NCBI RefSeq assembly: GCF_013004695.1
Contig: NZ_JABEMG010000008.1
Location: 1-64,000, forward strand
From: Promicromonospora citrea
Lineage (GTDB): Bacteria > Actinomycetota > Actinomycetes > Actinomycetales > Cellulomonadaceae
Direction: 5' to 3'
Length of the DNA: 64,000 nt
A program made the position numbers and the translations under genes. Positions 56,724 to 64,000 of the stretch are shown here, in pieces. Every line of letters starts with the position of its first letter. Within the stretch, counting starts at the first letter, position 1. A model generated the notes under the pieces. The model was not told the origin of the DNA and ran no database searches. It saw nothing but the letters and a program-made list of their open reading frames with translations.

Positions 56724-57295
56724 TGACCGAGACGACCATCGAGGCCCCGGCCCAGCCGCGCCTCAAGCAGAAGTACCGCGAGGAGATCCTCCCGGCGCTG
56801 ATCGAGGAGTTCGGCCACAAGAACCTGCACCAGGCCGGCGGTCTCACCAAGATCGTCGTGAACATGGGTGTCGGTGACGCGGCCAAGGACTCGAAGCTCA
56901 TCGAGGGCGCGATCCGCGACCTCTCGGCGATCACCGGTCAGAAGCCGCAGGTCACCAAGGCCCGCAAGTCCATCGCGCAGTTCAAGCTGCGCGAGGGCAT
57001 GCCGATCGGTGCGCACGTCACGCTGCGCGGCGACCGCATGTGGGAGTTCCTCGACCGCCTGCTGTCGATCGCTCTGCCGCGCATCCGCGACTTCCGCGGC
57101 CTGTCGCCCAAGCAGTTCGACGGCCACGGCAACTACACCTTCGGCCTCACGGAGCAGTCGATGTTCCACGAGATCGACCAGGACAAGATCGACCGGGTCC
57201 GCGGTATGGACATCACGGTCGTGACGACGGCGACGACCGACGACGAGGGCCGCTCCCTGCTGCGCCGTCTCGGCTTCCCCTTCAAGGAGAACTGA
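56723..57295 (+). CDS. rplE: 50S ribosomal protein L5
   Basis: A 190-residue L5 that binds 5S rRNA and contacts P-site tRNA. Conserved blocks are [16 protein letters not shown] and [23 protein letters not shown] 56723 overlaps the rplX stop. The Zn-type rpsN starts 1 base after its stop. Confidence 0.98.
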   Translation: MTETTIEAPAQPRLKQKYREEILPALIEEFGHKNLHQAGGLTKIVVNMGVGDAAKDSKLIEGAIRDLSAITGQKPQVTKARKSIAQFKLREGMPIGAHVTLRGDRMWEFLDRLLSIALPRIRDFRGLSPKQFDGHGNYTFGLTEQSMFHEIDQDKIDRVRGMDITVVTTATTDDEGRSLLRRLGFPFKEN

Positions 57296-57296
57296 C

Positions 57297-57482
57297 ATGG
57301 CGAAGAAGGCCCTGATCAACAAGGCGGCCGCCAAGCCGAAGTTCGCGGTCCGCGCCTACACCCGGTGCCAGAAGTGCGGTCGCCCGCACTCCGTCTACCG
57401 CAAGTTCGGCCTGTGCCGCATCTGCGTGCGGGAGATGGCCCACCGCGGCGAGCTTCCCGGCGTCACCAAGAGCAGCTGGTAA
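57297..57482 (+). CDS. rpsN: 30S ribosomal protein S14, zinc-binding type Z
   Basis: A 61-residue short S14. The two CxxC pairs (CQKC near 24-27, CRIC near 40-43) bind zinc; this is the zinc-replete housekeeping version found in spc operons of Gram-positives. It lies between rplE and rpsH. Confidence 0.98.
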   Translation: MAKKALINKAAAKPKFAVRAYTRCQKCGRPHSVYRKFGLCRICVREMAHRGELPGVTKSSW

Positions 57483-57555
57483 CACAACTACGCCGTAGGT
57501 CCGGGCGGCCGACAGGCCGTCCGGATACCCCGGTGAGGAAGGGCTAGAGCCCGAT

Positions 57556-57954
57556 ATGACTATGACCGACCCGATCGCAGACATGCTGACCCGTCTGCGG
57601 AACGCGAACTCGGCGCACCACGACACGGTCTCCATGCCGTCGTCGAAGCTGAAGACGCACATCGCTGACATCCTGCAGGCCGAGGGCTACATCGCCGGCT
57701 GGTCCGTGGAGGACGCCCAGGTGGGCAAGACCCTCACGATCCAGCTCAAGTACGGCCAGAACCGTGAGCGCGCCCTGGCGGGCGTGCGCCGCGTGTCGAA
57801 GCCCGGCCTGCGCGTCTACCGCAAGTCCACCGAGCTGCCCAAGGTTCTCGGCGGCCTCGGCGTGGCGATCCTGTCCACGTCCTCCGGCCTCCTGACCGAC
57901 CGGCAGGCACAGGCCAAGGGCGTGGGCGGCGAAGTCCTCGCCTACGTCTGGTAA
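57556..57954 (+). CDS. rpsH: 30S ribosomal protein S8
   Basis: A 132-residue S8, central-domain 16S binder and, in E. coli, the translational repressor of the spc operon. Conserved blocks are [15 protein letters not shown] and [30 protein letters not shown] precedes ATG 57556; ATG 57562 is an alternative. Confidence 0.98.
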   Translation: MTMTDPIADMLTRLRNANSAHHDTVSMPSSKLKTHIADILQAEGYIAGWSVEDAQVGKTLTIQLKYGQNRERALAGVRRVSKPGLRVYRKSTELPKVLGGLGVAILSTSSGLLTDRQAQAKGVGGEVLAYVW

Positions 57955-57975
57955 TCCGGAAAGGAGAAGAAGCCA

Positions 57976-58512
57976 ATGTCTCGAATCGGCAAGCTCCCCG
58001 TTCCGGTCCCGGCCGGCGTGGACGTCACCATCAGCGGCGCACTCGTGACCGTGAAGGGCCCCAAGGGCTCTCTCGAGCACACCGTGCCCGCTCCCATCAA
58101 CGTCGCCCAGGAGGACGCCCAGCTCGTGGTGTCCCGTCCGGACGACGAGCGCACCTCGCGCGCGCTGCACGGCCTGACCCGCACCCTGATCGCGAACATG
58201 ATCACGGGTGTGACCGAGGGCTACGAGAAGAAGCTCGAGATCGTCGGTACCGGTTACCGCGTCGTGGCGAAGGGCTCGACCCTCGAGTTCGCGCTCGGCT
58301 TCAGCCACCCCGTGGTCGTCGAGGCGCCCTCCGGCGTCACCTTCGCCGTCGAGAGCCCCACCAAGTTCTCGGTGTCGGGCATCGACAAGCAGCAGGTCGG
58401 CGAGGTCGCGGCGAACATCCGCAAGATCCGCAAGCCCGAGCCGTACAAGGGCAAGGGTGTGCGCTACGCCGGCGAGAACGTCCGCCGCAAGGTCGGAAAG
58501 GCTGGTAAGTGA
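57976..58512 (+). CDS. rplF: 50S ribosomal protein L6
   Basis: A 178-residue L6 near the sarcin-ricin loop. The conserved C-terminal signature [19 protein letters not shown] (about 154-172) is intact. AAAGGAGAAGAAG precedes ATG 57976. Its stop overlaps rplR (TGATG). Confidence 0.98.
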   Translation: MSRIGKLPVPVPAGVDVTISGALVTVKGPKGSLEHTVPAPINVAQEDAQLVVSRPDDERTSRALHGLTRTLIANMITGVTEGYEKKLEIVGTGYRVVAKGSTLEFALGFSHPVVVEAPSGVTFAVESPTKFSVSGIDKQQVGEVAANIRKIRKPEPYKGKGVRYAGENVRRKVGKAGK

Positions 58513-58883
58513 TGGCTATCAAGATCCTGGGCAAGGGCAAGGCCGTCGCTCGTCAGCGTCGTCACCTGCGCCTGCGCAAGAAGATCACCGGCACCGCCGT
58601 CCGTCCGCGTCTGGTCGTCACGCGTTCCTCGCGCCACATGGTGGCGCAGATCGTGGACGACACCGTGGGCAAGACCGTCGCCTCCGCGTCGACCCTCGAG
58701 GCCGACCTGCGTGCGTTCGACGGCGACAAGACGGCCAAGGCCCGCAAGGTCGGCGAGCTCGTCGCCGAGCGTGCCAAGGCTGTCGGCGTCGACACCGTCG
58801 TGTTCGACCGCGGCGGCAACAAGTACCACGGTCGTGTCGCTGCAGTGGCCGACGGCGCCCGCGAGGGTGGTCTGGCCCTGTGA
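58512..58883 (+). CDS. rplR: 50S ribosomal protein L18
   Basis: A 123-residue L18 that binds 5S rRNA with L5. The [20 protein letters not shown] start and [19 protein letters not shown] end are typical. ATG 58512 overlaps the rplF stop; the preceding GTG is possible. Confidence 0.98.
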   Translation: MAIKILGKGKAVARQRRHLRLRKKITGTAVRPRLVVTRSSRHMVAQIVDDTVGKTVASASTLEADLRAFDGDKTAKARKVGELVAERAKAVGVDTVVFDRGGNKYHGRVAAVADGAREGGLAL

Positions 58884-58914
58884 TGACCTACGCACGGAAG
58901 AAGAGGACTCTCTG

Positions 58915-59568
58915 ATGGCTGCAGGGCAGCGCAGCGGCGCCCCCCAGGGTGCCGCCACCGAGAACAAGGACCGCAACGACCGCCGTGGTGGCGGCCGTCG
59001 GGACGACCGCCGCGGCGGGCGCGAGGAGAAGAGCGCCTTCCTCGAGAAGGTCGTGACCATCAACCGCGTCGCCAAGGTCGTCAAGGGTGGCCGCCGCTTC
59101 AGCTTCACCGCGCTCGTCGTGGTGGGCGACGGTGACGGCACCGTCGGCGTCGGCTACGGCAAGGCCAAGGAGGTGCCCGCGGCGATCGCCAAGGGTGTCG
59201 AGGAGGCGAAGAAGAACTTCTTCCGCGTCCCTCGCATCCAGGGCACCATCCCGCACCCCATCCAGGGTGAGGCCGCCGCCGGTGTCGTGTTCCTGCGTCC
59301 GGCGTCGCCGGGTACCGGTGTGATCGCCGGTGGTCCGGTGCGCGCCGTGCTGGAGTGCGCGGGCATCCACGACGTGCTGAGCAAGTCGCTCGGCTCGTCG
59401 AACGCGATCAACATCGTGCACGCCACGGTCGCGGCCCTGCAGGGCCTCGAGGAGCCGGCCGCTGTGGCCGCTCGTCGTGGGCTCCCGCTGGAGGACGTGG
59501 CCCCGGCCGCGCTCCTGCGCGCCCAGGCCGCCGGTCGTGCCGAGTCGGCAGCGAAGGCTGGTGCGTGA
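58915..59568 (+). CDS. rpsE: 30S ribosomal protein S5
   Basis: A 217-residue S5 at the mRNA entry site, involved in decoding fidelity. An Arg/Gly/Asp-rich N-terminal extension (about 1-35) is usual in actinobacteria. The core has [21 protein letters not shown] and, later, [27 protein letters not shown] precedes ATG 58915. It overlaps rpmD by 1 base. Confidence 0.98.
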   Translation: MAAGQRSGAPQGAATENKDRNDRRGGGRRDDRRGGREEKSAFLEKVVTINRVAKVVKGGRRFSFTALVVVGDGDGTVGVGYGKAKEVPAAIAKGVEEAKKNFFRVPRIQGTIPHPIQGEAAAGVVFLRPASPGTGVIAGGPVRAVLECAGIHDVLSKSLGSSNAINIVHATVAALQGLEEPAAVAARRGLPLEDVAPAALLRAQAAGRAESAAKAGA

Positions 59569-59750
59569 TGGCTCGTCTGAAGGTGACCCAGACCAAGTCC
59601 GCCATCGGCGGCAAGCAGAACCAGCGTGACACGCTGCGGACGCTCGGCCTCAAGCGGATCGGCGACACCGCCGTGAAGGAGGACCGCGCGGAGATCCGTG
59701 GCATGGTCAAGACGGTGGCGCACCTCGTCACCGTCGAGGAGGTCGAGTGA
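59568..59750 (+). CDS. rpmD: 50S ribosomal protein L30
   Basis: A 60-residue L30. Conserved [20 protein letters not shown] and the C-terminal [10 protein letters not shown] are present. The ATG shares its A with the rpsE stop, and rplO starts 2 bases after its own stop. Confidence 0.97.
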   Translation: MARLKVTQTKSAIGGKQNQRDTLRTLGLKRIGDTAVKEDRAEIRGMVKTVAHLVTVEEVE

Positions 59751-59752
59751 TC

Positions 59753-60205
59753 ATGGCGGAGAACAAGCCGCTGAAGGTCCACCACCTCCGTCCGGCCCCC
59801 GGCGCCAAGACCGCGAAGACCCGTGTGGGTCGCGGTGAGGCCTCGAAGGGTAAGACGGCGGGTCGTGGAACCAAGGGTACGAAGGCTCGTTACCAGGTTC
59901 CCGCCGGCTTCGAGGGTGGGCAGATGCCTCTGCACATGCGCCTCCCGAAGCTCCGCGGGTTCAAGAACCCCTTCCGTACCGAGTACCAGGTCGTGAACCT
60001 GGACAAGCTGTCCGCGCTGTTCCCCGAGGGTGGCACCGTCACCGTCGAGGACCTGGTCGCGAAGGGTGCGGTCCGCAAGGGCCAGCCCGTGAAGGTGCTC
60101 GGCAACGGCGAGATCGACGTCAAGCTCGAGATCGCCGTGGACCGCGTCTCGGCGTCCGCCAAGGAGAAGATCCTGGCGGCCGGCGGCACGGTCTCGGAGG
60201 CCTGA
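59753..60205 (+). CDS. rplO: 50S ribosomal protein L15
   Basis: A 150-residue L15, a late-assembly protein. The glycine/lysine-rich N-terminal tail ([20 protein letters not shown], about 22-41) and [19 protein letters not shown] are conserved. ATG 59753 starts [15 protein letters not shown] hairpin separates it from secY. Confidence 0.98.
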   Translation: MAENKPLKVHHLRPAPGAKTAKTRVGRGEASKGKTAGRGTKGTKARYQVPAGFEGGQMPLHMRLPKLRGFKNPFRTEYQVVNLDKLSALFPEGGTVTVEDLVAKGAVRKGQPVKVLGNGEIDVKLEIAVDRVSASAKEKILAAGGTVSEA

Positions 60206-60213
60206 GAGAGCTG

Positions 60214-60249
60214 ACAGGGCCGGCGGCGCGTGAGCGCGGCCGGCCCTGT
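60214..60249 (+). terminator. Hairpin between rplO and secY
   Basis: ACAGGGCCGG (60214-60223) pairs with CCGGCCCTGT (60240-60249), followed by GTGCTCTCTTG. It probably cuts ribosomal-protein transcription before secY; a -10-like TAGAAT (60307-60312) downstream may restart it. Confidence 0.6.
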
Positions 60250-60417
60250 GTGCTCTCTTGAGTATTTCCCGGAGCGAACGTGGTCCCCCGGACCGCGTGA
60301 GCAACGTAGAATCCGACACGGTCTGGCTGCACCGTTGTGGTCTGGCCCACGTCGACACATCTCGCCGGTGCCTTGCCGGCGACACGAGATCCCGCAACGG
60401 CGGGCCAGGAGGATAGG

Positions 60418-61713
60418 GTGCTCAGCGCTTTCGGCCGGGCTTTCCGGACGCCAGACCTGCGGCGCAAGCTGCTGTTCACGATCGCCATCATGGCGGTCTT
60501 CCGGCTCGGGTCGTTCATCCCGACCCCCGGTGTGGACTACACGAACGTGCAGCAATGCATCGCCGCCGCAGGTGACAACACCCTGCTCGGCCTGATCAAC
60601 GTCTTCAGCGGCGGCGCGCTGCTGCAGCTGTCGGTCTTCGCGCTCGGGATCATGCCGTACATCACGGCCAGCATCATCGTGCAGCTGCTCCGCGTGGTGA
60701 TCCCGCGCTTCGAGGCGCTGCACAAGGAGGGCCAGTCCGGCCAGGCCAAGCTGACCCAGTACACGCGCTACCTGACGATCGGCCTCGCGATCCTGCAGTC
60801 GACGACCGTCATCACGACGGCGCGCCAGGGCCTGCTCTTCCAGGGGTGCGACCTCGACGTCATCGCCAGCGACAGCGTGCTCACGTCGCTCCTCATGGTC
60901 ATCACCATGACGGCGGGTACCGGCCTGGTCATGTGGCTCGGCGAGCTCATCACCGAGCGCGGCGTCGGCAACGGCATGTCGCTGCTCATCTTCACGTCGA
61001 TCGCCGCGAGCTTCCCGACGTCGCTCTGGTCGATCGCCGGTGGTGCGAACGGCGCCCTGAACTTCACCATCATGGTGCTGGTGATCGTCCTCGTCGTCGG
61101 CCTCGTGGTCTTCGTCGAGCAGTCGCAGCGCCGCATCCCGGTGCAGTACGCGAAGCGCATGGTGGGCCGCCGCATGTACGGCGGCACGAGCACCTACATC
61201 CCGATCAAGATCAACATGTCCGGCGTGATCCCCGTGATCTTCGCGGCGTCGATCCTCGCCATCCCCGGCCTGATCGCCCAGTTCGGCGACCAGCAGGCGG
61301 AGTGGGTCGTCTGGATCTCGAACAACCTGGTCCAGCAGTCGTCGCCGCTGTACATCGCGATCTACACGCTGATGATCATCTTCTTCTGCTTCTTCTACAC
61401 GTCGATCACGTTCAACCCGGACGAGGTCGCGGACAACATGAAGAAGTACGGCGGCTTCATCCCCGGCATCCGGGCCGGCCGCCCCACGGCGGAGTACCTC
61501 GACTTCGTGATCACCCGCATCACGTCCGCCGGTTCCCTGTACCTCGCGCTGATCGCGCTGATCCCGACGCTGGTGCTCGTCTTCCTCGGCGTCACCACCA
61601 ACCTGCCCTTCGGCGGCAGCTCGATCCTCATCGTGGTCGGCGTCGGGCTGGAGACGGTCAAGCAGATCGACTCCCAGCTGCAGCAGCGCCACTACGAAGG
61701 ATTCCTCCGTTGA
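60418..61713 (+). CDS. secY: Preprotein translocase subunit SecY
   Basis: A 431-residue, ten-span channel of the Sec translocon. Recognisable are FRLGSFIPTPGVD (helix 1 to plug), GIMPYITASIIVQLL, GNGMSLLIF and the cytoplasmic loop QRRIPVQYAKRMVGRRMYGG. GTG 60418 has CAGGAGGATA upstream. Its stop overlaps the TTG start of adk by 3 bases within TTGA, so the two are coupled. Confidence 0.97.
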   Translation: MLSAFGRAFRTPDLRRKLLFTIAIMAVFRLGSFIPTPGVDYTNVQQCIAAAGDNTLLGLINVFSGGALLQLSVFALGIMPYITASIIVQLLRVVIPRFEALHKEGQSGQAKLTQYTRYLTIGLAILQSTTVITTARQGLLFQGCDLDVIASDSVLTSLLMVITMTAGTGLVMWLGELITERGVGNGMSLLIFTSIAASFPTSLWSIAGGANGALNFTIMVLVIVLVVGLVVFVEQSQRRIPVQYAKRMVGRRMYGGTSTYIPIKINMSGVIPVIFAASILAIPGLIAQFGDQQAEWVVWISNNLVQQSSPLYIAIYTLMIIFFCFFYTSITFNPDEVADNMKKYGGFIPGIRAGRPTAEYLDFVITRITSAGSLYLALIALIPTLVLVFLGVTTNLPFGGSSILIVVGVGLETVKQIDSQLQQRHYEGFLR

Positions 61714-62351
61714 GCCAGACTCCCACCACCACCTCTCGCCGCGAGCTGCACGCTCGTCCGGACCAGGAGGGCCAGGTCACGCGCCTGGTCATCATGGGTC
61801 CGCAGGGTGCGGGCAAGGGTACGCAGGCCGCACGCCTCGCCGAGGTCTTCGGGATCGTCCCGATCTCGACGGGCGACATCTTCCGCGCGAACATCGCGGG
61901 GAAGACGGAGCTCGGCCAGACCGCGCAGGAGTACACGAACAAAGGCGAGCTCGTCCCCGACGAGGTCACGAACGCGATGGTCCGCGACCGTCTCGGCCAG
62001 CCCGACGTCAAGGACGGCTTCATCCTCGACGGGTACCCGCGCAACGCGGCCCAGGTGACGGAGCTCGACCAGATCCTCGCCGACCTCGGCTGGGAGCTGG
62101 ACGGCGTCATCGAGCTGACGGCTGACCGCGACGAGCTGCTGGCCCGGATCGCCAAGCGCGCCGAGCAGGAGGGCCGCGAGGACGACACCGAGGAGGCCAT
62201 CGCGCGCCGGCTCGACATCTACGCGGAGCAGACCGCTCCGCTGACGTCGGCGTACGCCGAGCGCAACCTCCTGGTGCAGGTGGACGGCCTCGGCGAGATC
62301 GCCGACGTCACCGAGCGCATCGTCAGCTCGCTCGCCACGCAGCTGGGCTGA
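61710..62351 (+). CDS. adk: Adenylate kinase
   Basis: A 213-residue nucleoside monophosphate kinase that converts ATP plus AMP to 2 ADP. P-loop GPQGAGKGT is at 30-38, with DGYPRNAAQ and a RR-LDIY block in the C-terminal part. The lid is short, as in other actinobacterial Adk. TTG 61710 is the only in-frame start with a ribosome binding site (GAAGGA), and it gives an N-terminal extension of about 23 residues before the usual first strand. It overlaps secY; map follows after 3 bases. Confidence 0.92.
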   Translation: MSQTPTTTSRRELHARPDQEGQVTRLVIMGPQGAGKGTQAARLAEVFGIVPISTGDIFRANIAGKTELGQTAQEYTNKGELVPDEVTNAMVRDRLGQPDVKDGFILDGYPRNAAQVTELDQILADLGWELDGVIELTADRDELLARIAKRAEQEGREDDTEEAIARRLDIYAEQTAPLTSAYAERNLLVQVDGLGEIADVTERIVSSLATQLG

Positions 62352-62354
62352 GGC

Positions 62355-63242
62355 GTGGTCTTCGGGCGGGAGCGGATCGAGTACAAGACGTCGGACCAGG
62401 TGCGCCTCATGCGGCGCGCCGGCCTGGTCGTCGCCGACACGCTGGCGGCGGTCCGCGCGGCGGCCCGGCCGGGCCTGACGACCGCGGAGCTGGACGCCGT
62501 CGCGGCCCGCTCGATCGAGGAGGCGGGCGCGAGCCCGTCGTTCCTCGGCTACCACGGGTTCCCCGGGGTGATCTGCACCTCGGTGAACGAGGAGGTCATC
62601 CACGGCATCCCCGGTGACAGGGTGCTCGCGGCCGGCGACCTCGTCTCGATCGACTGCGGTGCGATCGTCGAGGGCTGGCACGGCGACTCGGCCGTCTCCT
62701 TCGTCCTCGGCGCCGACGGCGCGCTCGACCACAAGCTGCCCGACGACGAGCTCGCCGCCGCGGGGGCCGACCTCGCGGACGTCGCCCTCGTCCGGGCCAC
62801 CGAGGCCGGGATGTGGGCAGGCATCGCCGCCCTGGCCTCCGCGAAGCGGCTCAACGCCGTGGGTGAGGCCGTCGAGGCCGCCGTCGAGATGGCGGGCGAG
62901 TTCGTCGGCACGGAGTACGGCATCGTCGAGGAGTACGTCGGCCACGGCATCGGCAGCGCCATGCACCAGCCGCCGGACGTGCACAACTACAAGACGTCGG
63001 GGGCCGGCCCGCGGTTGCGGCCGGGGATGTGCCTGGCGGTCGAGCCGATGATCACGCGTGGCGGTGCCGAGACGCGCGTCCTCGAGGACGACTGGACGGT
63101 CGTGACGACCGACGGCTCGCGCGCGGCGCACTGGGAGCACTCGACCGCGATCACGGAGGACGGGATCGTCGTCCTGACGGCTGTCGACGGGGGAGCGGAG
63201 CGCCTCGACGTCTTCGGAGTGCAGCCGGTCGATCTCGGCTGA
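62355..63242 (+). CDS. map: Methionine aminopeptidase, type I
   Basis: A 295-residue metallopeptidase that removes the N-terminal Met. Metal ligands are visible in order: Asp in SIDCGAIVEGW, Asp in WHGDSAVSF, His in VGHGIG, Glu in AVEPM and Glu in HWEHS. It is slightly longer than many type I enzymes and has no N-terminal zinc or SH3 region. GTG 62355 comes 3 bases after adk. The order adk-map-infA is widely conserved. Confidence 0.96.
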   Translation: MVFGRERIEYKTSDQVRLMRRAGLVVADTLAAVRAAARPGLTTAELDAVAARSIEEAGASPSFLGYHGFPGVICTSVNEEVIHGIPGDRVLAAGDLVSIDCGAIVEGWHGDSAVSFVLGADGALDHKLPDDELAAAGADLADVALVRATEAGMWAGIAALASAKRLNAVGEAVEAAVEMAGEFVGTEYGIVEEYVGHGIGSAMHQPPDVHNYKTSGAGPRLRPGMCLAVEPMITRGGAETRVLEDDWTVVTTDGSRAAHWEHSTAITEDGIVVLTAVDGGAERLDVFGVQPVDLG

Positions 63243-63279
63243 TCTCGCCGTGGGTCTATTGCACCCGCAGTCAGTTGGC

Positions 63280-63285
63280 TACGAT
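63280..63285 (+). promoter_or_regulatory. Candidate -10 box of a leaderless promoter (63293 gene)
   Basis: TACGAT ends 7 bases before GTG 63293. TTGCAC (63259-63264) is a possible -35 with a short 15-base spacer. No Shine-Dalgarno sequence is seen. Confidence 0.4.
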
Positions 63286-63292
63286 CGGCCGG

Positions 63293-63691
63293 GTGACCGA
63301 CGACGTGCACACCTGGACCCGCAGCACACCCGACCGAGCGCCCGAGGCGCGGGTGCCGTGGCCTGCGCGCGTGCCGGCCGCGGTCGGGGCGGGGCTGCGG
63401 AGCGCCGGGCGCTGGTTCGCCGCCTGGGTGCGTCGCCTGGTGGCCAACCCGTTCCTCTGGGTGGGTCTCGTGCTCGGGTTCGGCACGTCGCTCCTGGTGT
63501 GGGAGTCGGTGCTGCTGCTGGGCGTCGTGCTCTGGGCGGTCGGCGCCTGGGTCTGGTCCCGCCGCCGCACCCCGGTGCTGGTCGCGCTCGGCGTCGGCCT
63601 CGTCATCGGGTGGCTGCCGATGCTGTTCTTCTTCGTCACGAGCCTGCCGCACACGATGATCGGTCCGCCCGGCGTCGAGTACGACCTGTGA
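63293..63691 (+). CDS. Small conserved-type membrane protein, function unknown
   Basis: A 132-residue protein not assigned to a family. A cytoplasm-like N-terminus rich in Arg/Pro (about 1-45) precedes three hydrophobic segments (about 51-66, 67-85 and 90-113) with the basic loop SRRRTP between the last two. There is no signal peptide. GTG 63293 was chosen because a -10-like box precedes it closely. It lies between map and the probable infA, so it may be a local insertion in the conserved order. Function unknown. Confidence 0.65.
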   Translation: MTDDVHTWTRSTPDRAPEARVPWPARVPAAVGAGLRSAGRWFAAWVRRLVANPFLWVGLVLGFGTSLLVWESVLLLGVVLWAVGAWVWSRRRTPVLVALGVGLVIGWLPMLFFFVTSLPHTMIGPPGVEYDL

Positions 63692-63696
63692 GGGGG

Positions 63697-63724
63697 GCCT
63701 CGCCGGCGTGCGGCGTGGCGAGGC
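63697..63724 (+). terminator. Weak hairpin after the small membrane protein
   Basis: GCCTCGCC (63697-63704) pairs with GGCGAGGC (63717-63724). No T-tract, so termination is uncertain. Confidence 0.4.
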
Positions 63725-63761
63725 TCACCGGCCGGAAGGACCTGTGGCGCGCGCCTGCGCT

Positions 63762-63997
63762 TTGAATGCTTGAGGAAGTGACGTAGTCTAGATCGCTGGG
63801 TGTAGTCCGTTCAACGCCTCCAGCTCCACCAGGGTGCTCAGAGCGCCTGCCGGTCCCCGCGACAGCGGGGCGCAGGCCGGGTTCCCGAGGCAGGCGGCAC
63901 GCGGACGCACACGACATCCACACCCGATGTGTCGGTCGCGCAGGTCACTGCGACGCCGTGGGCGTGGAAGCAGTCACGACGAGAGTTAGCGGAGGAT
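63762..63997 (+). promoter_or_regulatory. Candidate infA promoter and leader
   Basis: TTGAAT (63762-63767), 16-base spacer, TAGTCT (63784-63789). The leader of about 200 bases contains stems such as GCGCCTGC/GCAGGC-like arms near 63845-63875 and no gene that I can see. It ends with GCGGAGGAT before the final ATG. Confidence 0.45.
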
Positions 63998-64000
63998 ATG
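63998..64000 (+). CDS. infA: Start codon of the next gene, probably translation initiation factor IF-1
   Basis: The window ends on ATG preceded by GCGGAGGAT, an excellent ribosome binding site. In actinobacteria infA normally follows map, so this is probably its start. Only the codon is visible, so identity is inferred from gene order. Confidence 0.4.

Overview
This 64 kb window comes from a high-GC actinobacterium. GC-rich codons, many GTG/TTG starts, TTG starts on rpoB and rpoC, and the order tRNA-Thr, tRNA-Met, rpmG, hadA, hadB ... murB ... tRNA-Trp, secE, nusG, rplK, rplA ... rplJ, rplL, rpoB, rpoC, rpsL, rpsG, fusA, tuf, S10/spc cluster, secY, adk, map, infA all fit. A non-mycolate member of the Micrococcales (Cellulomonadaceae or Promicromonosporaceae type) is my best guess. 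Genus is not resolvable by eye.

Layout. (1) 0-4.5 kb: an OmpR-type two-component system (kinase cut by the left edge) diverges from a NodB-type deacetylase lipoprotein and an acyltransferase/SGNH membrane protein, followed by a convergent rarD-like permease. (2) 4.5-6.8 kb: tRNA-Tyr, an internally deleted alpha/beta hydrolase, tRNA-Thr, tRNA-Met, rpmG and two hot-dog dehydratases. (3) 6.9-15 kb: secreted amidase, secreted C39-type peptidase, TPP riboswitch with thiC, and a divergent LacI regulator/MFS pair. (4) 15.2-24.6 kb: murB, an L,D-transpeptidase lipoprotein, an adenosine-deaminase-family enzyme, an unusual Ser/Thr kinase, and a four-gene ABC transporter/NarL-type two-component operon. 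(5) 24.8-27.6 kb: tRNA-Trp, secE, nusG, rplK, rplA. (6) 27.7-36.0 kb: an accessory island of an ECF-like sigma factor, a small beta-sandwich protein, a subtilisin-like protease and two tandem TPR-CHAT (caspase-like) proteins. (7) 36-64 kb: rplJ-rplL, rpoB-rpoC, the str operon, the S10 and spc operons, secY, adk, map, a small membrane protein and the start codon of the likely infA.

How the parts work together. Most of the window builds ribosomes, RNA polymerase and the Sec channel. The left third handles cell-envelope work: peptidoglycan synthesis (MurB), cross-linking (L,D-transpeptidase), hydrolysis (amidase) and modification (deacetylase, acyltransferase), with local two-component systems and a eukaryotic-type kinase. 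The island between rplA and rplJ is the main novelty candidate. It has three predicted proteases of two unrelated families beside a dedicated sigma factor, with no transport or biosynthetic genes, which suggests a regulated proteolytic signalling or defence module.

Other notable points: RpoB has Asn where Ser531 (E. coli numbering) usually sits; the kinase carries a roughly 95-residue acidic insertion between its glycine loop and catalytic lysine; a 19-base element is shared by the promoters of the tRNA-Thr and rpsL operons; and two near-identical palindromic terminators lie between convergent gene pairs.
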